Shown piece after piece: positions 58,697 to 64,000 of a stretch of DNA of 64,000 nt. Position numbers and translations under genes: made by a program. The notes beneath the pieces were generated by a model. It worked only from the letters and a program-made list of their open reading frames with translations, ran no database searches and was not told the origin of the DNA. Location of the stretch: contig JACKHI010000002.1 of assembly GCA_020639075.1 (NCBI GenBank), positions 248,001 to 312,000 on the forward strand. The letters run 5' to 3'. This stretch comes from Phycisphaerales bacterium. Lineage in GTDB: Bacteria > Planctomycetota > Phycisphaerae > UBA1845 > UTPLA1. Position 1 is the stretch's first letter. Each line of letters opens with the position of its first letter.

Positions 58697-60421
58697 CTAG
58701 TTGACGTCGACCTCCGCCTGCGCGAGTCGCGACAGTTCTTCGAGCGACGTGATTCCGCGAAGAATCTTCCGTTGGCCGTCATGGAGCAACGACTTCATCC
58801 CCGTCGCGCGTGCGGCGCGTCGAATTTCTGCGATGCCGGCGCGATTGAACGCCAATTCCCGCAGTTCCGAATTCATAGTGAGCAACTCGAAAATTCCCTG
58901 GCGGCCCCGATATCCCGTGTTGCTGCAGTGTGAGCAACCGACGGGCTTGTAGATCGTCTGGCCCTCGAGCATCTCCGGCTTGAAGCCGCAGACGCGGAGA
59001 TGGGTCTTGTCCGGATTCGTGTTGGGCTTTCGACACTCAGTGCACAGGCGCCGAATGAGCCGCTGGGCCATGATGGCCTGGATGCTGGATGCAACGAGGA
59101 AGGGCTTGATGCCAAGGTCGATCAAACGCGTCAGGGCGCTGGATGCGTCATTCGTGTGAAGCGTCGAGAATACCAAGTGGCCCGTCAGGGCCGCCTGAAT
59201 GGCGATCTCGCCGACTTCCAGGTCGCGGATTTCACCCACGAGGATGATATTCGGCGCCTGCCGCAGCATTGATCGAAGAATCTTTCCGAAGCTCAGACCG
59301 ATGTCTTCGCGCACCTGGCACTGGTTCATGCCCGGAAAAACGTACTCGACGGGATCCTCTGCCGTGATGATCTTCTTGTCGGGCCGATTGAGTTCCTGCA
59401 ACGCGGCGTAGAGCGTCGTCGTTTTGCCGGAACCCGTCGGCCCCGTGACGAGGAAGATGCCGTTCGGCTTCTTGATAACGCCCAGGAACTTCTCGTAGTC
59501 GTCCTCTTCGAAGCCGAGCTGCTGGATGCCGACGCTCGCCGAATCCGGACGCAGAATACGTAACACAATCGACTCCCCGTGGACGCCGGGGCAGCAGCTG
59601 ACGCGGAAGTCGATGTCCTTGCCGCCGATGCGGAGCTTGATTCGGCCGTCCTGCGGGATTCGCTTCTCGGCGATGTCGACGCCCGACATGATTTTCAGAC
59701 GCGTCGTCACGGCGTTTTGCAGACGCTTGGGAATGCTCTCGCGTTCGAGGCAAACGCCGTCGATGCGATATCGCACACGCACCCGATCCGACATCGGTTC
59801 GACGTGAATATCGCTGCCGCGCGTTCGAACGGCCTCGCTGATCATCATGTTGATCAACTTGATGATGGGGGCGTCGGCGTCGTCGGCGGAGTCCGCCTTG
59901 TCTTTGACGTCCTGGTCGAGGGATGCGTCGACCGATGCGTCCAGACTCTTCGACAATTGGTCGAGTGATGCTTCGGGGCCGCGCATCACTTTATCGATGT
60001 ACCGCTTGATGCGCGACGGACAGGCAACCACGGGCACGACGTCCGTCGCGCCGAGTCCGCTCAGTCGGAATCGAAGCATGTCGATCGTATCCAGATCGAG
60101 CGGGTCGCCGATGATCACCGTCAGGACGCCGTTGTCGTTGCTCATCGGGAGGATTTCGTGACTCTTGATCAGGCGCTCGTCAATCATGCTGACGGCTTCC
60201 TGGCTGATGGTCGACGGCGTCACATCCACGAACTTCATGCCATGTTGCTTGGCGAGTGCCTTGTAGATGTCCTCTTCCTTCGCCAGGTCGAGTTCCATCA
60301 GGGCTTCACCGAGCCGCTTGCTGTTGTTCAGTCCGTACTCGGCGGCCTTATCGGCGTCGGCCTTGGTGAGCACGTTCTGCTCGACCAGGATCTCGCCAAG
60401 GGTTTGTCGCTTGCGTGCCAT
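58697..60421 (-). CDS. PilB/GspE-type assembly ATPase, first copy
   Basis: 574 aa. One N-terminal MshEN-type module (TLGEILVEQNVLTKADADKAAEYGL and a second partial repeat), then LINMMISEAVRTRGSDIHVEP, Walker A GPTGSGKTTTLYAAL, ILVGEIRDLEVGEIAIQ, LTGHLVFSTLHTNDA and zinc pairs (CTEC...CSHC). It starts the pilB-pilT-pilB cluster. Having two PilB-like motors with one PilT suggests either two machines or one extension motor plus a modulating paralogue. No pilC, pilin or secretin gene lies in the window. Confidence 0.92.
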   Translation of the reverse strand: MARKRQTLGEILVEQNVLTKADADKAAEYGLNNSKRLGEALMELDLAKEEDIYKALAKQHGMKFVDVTPSTISQEAVSMIDERLIKSHEILPMSNDNGVLTVIIGDPLDLDTIDMLRFRLSGLGATDVVPVVACPSRIKRYIDKVMRGPEASLDQLSKSLDASVDASLDQDVKDKADSADDADAPIIKLINMMISEAVRTRGSDIHVEPMSDRVRVRYRIDGVCLERESIPKRLQNAVTTRLKIMSGVDIAEKRIPQDGRIKLRIGGKDIDFRVSCCPGVHGESIVLRILRPDSASVGIQQLGFEEDDYEKFLGVIKKPNGIFLVTGPTGSGKTTTLYAALQELNRPDKKIITAEDPVEYVFPGMNQCQVREDIGLSFGKILRSMLRQAPNIILVGEIRDLEVGEIAIQAALTGHLVFSTLHTNDASSALTRLIDLGIKPFLVASSIQAIMAQRLIRRLCTECRKPNTNPDKTHLRVCGFKPEMLEGQTIYKPVGCSHCSNTGYRGRQGIFELLTMNSELRELAFNRAGIAEIRRAARATGMKSLLHDGQRKILRGITSLEELSRLAQAEVDVN

Positions 60422-60692
60422 TGCAGAATCCCCATTTGCGCGGGAGAGATTGTCCTGTGTAGTCGCGATACCGGCGTCGTGCGTCGAGCCCGACGCGGAA
60501 AATCGGCGGGGCGCTGTTTCGGGCAGGATCGGGATGTCGCTCGGATGGTCCCGGGCCGCAGCCGTCGGCTTCGTGCCGGAGGCACAGCCTCCTCCACGTG
60601 TATCGTATCTGGTCGGGGAGCCGCGATCAATCCGGAAGACCCTGTTTGCCAGAGGTTTAACGCCAGCGCTCCCCTGGTACGGACCCGTTCCG

Positions 60693-61730
60693 TCAGTCCT
60701 TCACATTCGCGGACGCGCCCAGAGCAAGGTCGCTGCGATGGCCCCGTTCGAACAGGCGGATGCCGTGCGAGGCGATCATGGCCGCATTATCGGTGCAGTA
60801 ACGCATGGGCGTCAGATGCACCGCAATACCGTCCGCCGAGCAGGCGGCCGTCAGGTCCCGCCGCAGGACCGAATTGGCGGCGACGCCGCCGCCGACAACA
60901 ACGCTTCGTGCCCCCGTGGATCGGACTGCCTGGCGCGTCTTGGCGACCAGAACATCCACGACGGCCTGTGAAAATGATGCACAAATGTCCGCGATTCGCT
61001 CCTCGGTGATCCCGACGAGCCCGCCGGACGTGTTGCCGCGACCGTGAACTTCGTAAAGAACCGCAGTCTTCAAGCCGCTGAACGAGAAATCGAGCGATTC
61101 CCCTTTCAACATGGAACGCGGAAAGGCGACGGCTGCGGGATTTCCAGTCGCGGCGCGTCTGTCGACGATGGGCCCCCCCGGATAGCCGAGTTCGAGAATC
61201 GCGGCGACCTTGTCAAAGGCCTCCCCGGCCGCGTCGTCGATCGTCGCGCCGAGCAGCGAAATGTCGTCCCAATCACGAACGTGGTAGAGCGATGTATGTC
61301 CGCCGCTGACGACGAGTGCGACGGCCGGCCAGGGCGGCGCGTCGAGTTCGATCGCGGCGCTCGTGGCGTGCGCATGAATGTGATTGACGCCGAGCAGGGG
61401 CTTGTCCCAGCTCCAGGCAAGCGTGCGCGCGGCCGTGACGCCGACGAGCAGTGTGCCGATGAGCCCCGGCATGCACGTCACCGTCACGACGTCGAGATCG
61501 GCGGGGGCGATGCCCGTCGATTCTAGCGCCTCGCGAACGAGCAGGTCGAGCTTCTGAAGGTGAGCGCGGGACGCGATTTCCGGGACGACGCCGCCGAACT
61601 TCGCATGGAGATCGAATTGCGTCGCGATGAGGTTGCAGTGGACGCGCAGTCGTTCCTCGTTCGGCGACGATTCGACGATGGCGACGGAAGTCTCGTCGCA
61701 GGATGTCTCAATGCCCAGTGCAATTGTCAT
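60693..61730 (-). CDS. tsaD: tRNA threonylcarbamoyladenosine transferase
   Basis: 345 aa from ATG 61730 (the upstream GTG at 61775 adds 15 poorly conserved residues). MTIALGIETSCDETS, VPEIASRAHLQ, LLVGVTAARTLAWSW, the iron-binding GVNHIHAH, LVVSGGHTSLYHV, LGATIDDAAGEAFDKVA and GGVAANSVLRRDL are all present. It attaches threonylcarbamoyl to A37 of tRNAs that read ANN codons, with TsaB and TsaE, which are not in this window. It lies 60 nt downstream of ctpA. Confidence 0.95.
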   Translation of the reverse strand: MTIALGIETSCDETSVAIVESSPNEERLRVHCNLIATQFDLHAKFGGVVPEIASRAHLQKLDLLVREALESTGIAPADLDVVTVTCMPGLIGTLLVGVTAARTLAWSWDKPLLGVNHIHAHATSAAIELDAPPWPAVALVVSGGHTSLYHVRDWDDISLLGATIDDAAGEAFDKVAAILELGYPGGPIVDRRAATGNPAAVAFPRSMLKGESLDFSFSGLKTAVLYEVHGRGNTSGGLVGITEERIADICASFSQAVVDVLVAKTRQAVRSTGARSVVVGGGVAANSVLRRDLTAACSADGIAVHLTPMRYCTDNAAMIASHGIRLFERGHRSDLALGASANVKD

Positions 61731-61790
61731 GGGTGTTGATCGCGTCGTCGTCTCACGGACGCGCTTAAAGGACACTTGGTCAATGATCGA

Positions 61791-63155
61791 TCACGGCGCC
61801 ATCGTCGTGCGTGTCTCGGCGGAGACCGGCGACTTTTCCAGTTGCTCGATAAGGTATTGGGTCGATTCGCGGAGCTGTTTGTCCATGGCGAGGAGTTCCG
61901 ACGACGTGACGACATCGGCATCGCCGTTCGTCGGTTCGCGCGCGACGTCGCGCCAGGCCCGCATCCACTCGGAGCGTTCCGCGGGATTCAGCTTCACGAG
62001 ATGCGTCGGTCGAACTCCCCACGCATCGTCAGCCGTCATGCCGGGCTGGCGATGGATGCACACACCGCTGGGGAGGTAGTAGTAACGCGTCGTCAGTTTG
62101 ATGGCGCCGCCGTTGCTCGCGAGAGGAATCAGTTCCTGCACACTGCCTTTGCCGAATGTTCGTTCTCCGAACACGACAGCGCGCTTATGGTCCTGCAGCG
62201 AGCCGGCGACGATCTCCGAAGCGCTTGCGGTCGCGCCGTTGACGAGGATGACCATGGGGAAATTCGGAAGCGTGCCTTCCATGTTGGCGTACCATTGCTG
62301 TTCGGCGGATCGCCGGCCTTTGGTCGTGACGATGATGCCGGAATCCAGGAACCGATCGGCGACGCCCCATGCCGTGTCAAGCAGACCGCCGCCGTTTTCG
62401 CGTAGGTCCAGGATCAACGCCTTCATTCCCTGATGGAGCATTCGTTCGATTTCGTCAGTCATGCGCTGAGGCGCCTGATCCGTGAATTTCACGAGTCGGA
62501 TATAACCCACGCCGTTGCCGGGATCGAGCAGATAGCGCCAGCCGCCGGTCGCGTCGCGACCCCAGCCGCGCACGGGATCGATCTCGATCTCGGCGCGGGT
62601 CAGCTTGAATTCCAGGATGGCCCCGGGGGCGCTGGCGGAGTTGCCGCGAATGACGCGAATGGAAACCGTCGTACCGGCGGCGCCGTTGAGGCGATTATTG
62701 ACGGCTTCGAAGGCGGACAACTTCGCGATGGGTTCGCCGTCGATGTGCGTGATCAAATCTTCCGGCAGGATGCCTTCGATGTCGGCCGGCGAGCCCGTTT
62801 CGCGGCTGAGGACTTCGAGGCCGTATTCCGTCGTCCAGACTTCGACGCCGATGCCGGCGTACTTTCCGTGGGTTCGATCGTGGAAGCGACGAAATTCCTC
62901 GGCGTTCAGGTAAACGGCGTAAGGGTCGTTCAACTGGCGCAGCATTGCGCGGATGCCCTCGTCGATGGCGGCGCGCGACAACTTGTCGTCGTTGATATCC
63001 GTCACGTACCGACGATGGATCTGCGCACGCGCATCGACAAGGGGGCCGAAAGCGCGCAGAACGGAATCGCGTCCGGCAATCTGCTGCGGGAGTTGCCAGA
63101 GGATCAGGGCGACGGCGACGACGATCAGAACCCACGCGAGATTGCGTTTGGGCAT
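61791..63155 (-). CDS. ctpA: C-terminal processing protease (S41A)
   Basis: 454 aa from ATG 63155 with AGGAGAG just upstream. Membrane anchor/signal (LAWVLIVVAVALILWQLPQQ), an N-terminal helical domain, a PDZ domain with ILPEDLITHIDGEPIAKLS, and the protease core: ILDLRENGGGLLDTAWGVA, VNGATASASEIVAG with the catalytic serine and GERTFGKGSVQELI with the lysine. CtpA cuts C-terminal tails of periplasmic and photosynthetic or cell-wall enzymes. Unlike the S41 protein at 6342, this one keeps the Ser-Lys pair. Confidence 0.95.
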   Translation of the reverse strand: MPKRNLAWVLIVVAVALILWQLPQQIAGRDSVLRAFGPLVDARAQIHRRYVTDINDDKLSRAAIDEGIRAMLRQLNDPYAVYLNAEEFRRFHDRTHGKYAGIGVEVWTTEYGLEVLSRETGSPADIEGILPEDLITHIDGEPIAKLSAFEAVNNRLNGAAGTTVSIRVIRGNSASAPGAILEFKLTRAEIEIDPVRGWGRDATGGWRYLLDPGNGVGYIRLVKFTDQAPQRMTDEIERMLHQGMKALILDLRENGGGLLDTAWGVADRFLDSGIIVTTKGRRSAEQQWYANMEGTLPNFPMVILVNGATASASEIVAGSLQDHKRAVVFGERTFGKGSVQELIPLASNGGAIKLTTRYYYLPSGVCIHRQPGMTADDAWGVRPTHLVKLNPAERSEWMRAWRDVAREPTNGDADVVTSSELLAMDKQLRESTQYLIEQLEKSPVSAETRTTMAP

Positions 63156-63423
63156 TGACTCTCCTATCGAGGTGCAGACACACCCTTCGGCGCGATGCAA
63201 CCGCTCCATCAAGAGCCGAAATCGCCGGGCGCGAACGCACGAATCGCCTCGGTCGATTTCGTCTCGGCTTGGCCGACTGTTCGAGTCAGATTGTCAAACT
63301 CCCGGCGCGCAGCGTCAAGCAAGCGCCGGCGTTATGCTGGTGACGCCGTCAACCATCGGGATTTGACAGTGCCGATGTCCGGCGGGGTTGTGATCGTCCA
63401 TACCAAATTGATCGAGTGAGTGA

Positions 63424-64000
63424 ATGTCTATTTCCAGCGTAGAAACCGGCGACAGGTTGCTCGCCTCGGCGCGCGAGCGATGGCACGACAAGTTTGTTTC
63501 CCCCGAGGAGGCCATCTCGAAAATCCGTCGAGGAGATCGGATTCTCCTGGGGTCCGGTTCCGTGGCGCCGGTCGGCCTGCTTCCCTATCTCGTGTCGGAG
63601 AAGGCAGAGGCCGGCAATTGCGAGATACTCCATCTGCTGACGCTCGGCCCTGCGCCATATGCGGCGCCGGAATTCGAGCGTCGCTTTCGGCACAACGCCC
63701 TGTTCATCGGCCCCAATGTCCGGCGCGCCGTGGCAGAGGGACGGGCGGACTACACGCCTGTGTTTCTGTCGGAGATTCCGCCGATGATTCGCAATCGTCA
63801 GATTCCGATCGACGTGTTTATCGTCTCCGTCGCGCCGCCGGACGAAAATGGGTACTGCAATCTCGGTTCGCACGTCGATATCGCGCCCGCGGGCATCGAT
63901 GCGGCGAGCGTCGTCATTTGCGAAGTGAATCCTTGCATGCCGCGCACGTTCGGCGAAACGCGCGTTCATGTCGATCGGATCGATTGTCTCGTTGAGATGA
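63424..64000 (+). CDS. Acetyl-CoA hydrolase/CoA-transferase family protein, N-terminal part
   Basis: About 192 residues from ATG 63424, running off the window. Visible: EEAISKIRRGDRILLGSG, VRRAVAEGRADYTPVFLSEIP, DVFIVSVAPPDENGYCNLG and HVDIAPAGIDAASVVICEVN, the N-terminal domain of the 4-hydroxybutyrate CoA-transferase/acetyl-CoA hydrolase family. The enzyme moves CoA between acids. The catalytic glutamate of the second domain is beyond the window, so the substrate is open. Located head to head with ctpA. Confidence 0.85.
   Translation, partial: MSISSVETGDRLLASARERWHDKFVSPEEAISKIRRGDRILLGSGSVAPVGLLPYLVSEKAEAGNCEILHLLTLGPAPYAAPEFERRFRHNALFIGPNVRRAVAEGRADYTPVFLSEIPPMIRNRQIPIDVFIVSVAPPDENGYCNLGSHVDIAPAGIDAASVVICEVNPCMPRTFGETRVHVDRIDCLVEM

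Noticed and set aside
1..64000. tRNA, rRNA, CRISPR arrays, insertion sequences and prophage
   Set aside because: No cloverleaf, conserved rRNA segments, regularly spaced repeats, transposase or integrase motifs were seen on reading both strands.

Overview
The window looks like chromosome from a GC-rich, Gram-negative-type bacterium, most likely a member of the Planctomycetota. This is inferred from gene content, not from a marker gene: there is no rRNA or tRNA here. The evidence is a Ser/Thr kinase with an N-terminal zinc ribbon, a zinc-ribbon bactofilin, a gliding-type ABC operon with a DUF4340 protein, large exported proteins of unknown function, KdsA (hence Kdo and an outer membrane), RND and HlyD-type exporters, and two PilB-like ATPases around PilT. 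I see no phage, insertion sequence, CRISPR array or plasmid module. Most genes are housekeeping or envelope genes in short operons.

Region 1 (1-2.7 kb) concerns sulfur. A truncated cysH (minus strand) runs off the left edge. Upstream of it is a complete transcription-attenuation leader: a promoter, a 41-codon ORF with 12 cysteine codons, a segment able to pair with the terminator, and an intrinsic terminator 35 nt before cysH. A gamma-carbonic anhydrase follows. Next is an ArsR-family regulator with a downstream rhodanese/membrane protein, an arrangement like ygaV-ygaP, with an apparently leaderless promoter that contains a palindrome.

Region 2 (2.8-12.3 kb) holds a zinc-ribbon kinase, malate dehydrogenase, an S41 peptidase and a protease island. 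The island has a protealysin-like M4 metalloprotease with its emfourin-type inhibitor and a divergent astacin-like metalloprotease. Region 3 (12.4-25 kb) has a polyprenyl diphosphate synthase, moaC, two successive exported proteins of similar design, a PduO-type adenosyltransferase, an EamA transporter, a thioesterase, an APH-type kinase, mtnP-pgpA and a CaCA exchanger. Region 4 (25-34.4 kb) has two uncharacterised genes behind a promoter with a palindrome, then kdsA, a Trm112-like protein, a phosphoesterase, yidC, folC and the bactofilin.

Region 5 (34.4-51.5 kb, minus strand) is dominated by envelope machinery: a five-gene operon (ATPase, permease, very large GldG-like protein, DUF4340 protein, small membrane protein), an RND exporter with its fusion protein, and a HlyD protein with an ABC ATPase that has no permease beside it, followed by a lipoprotein-type isoaspartyl methyltransferase. 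Region 6 (51.7-64 kb) has pyrR-pyrB-pyrC, a PilZ protein facing a pilB-pilT-pilB cluster, tsaD, ctpA and the start of a CoA-transferase.

The strongest candidate for something not commonly described is the cysteine-codon attenuator upstream of cysH. Cysteine-rich leader ORFs upstream of sulfur genes are known from mycobacteria. Here the leader sits in an apparent planctomycete and has a self-consistent set of competing RNA structures.
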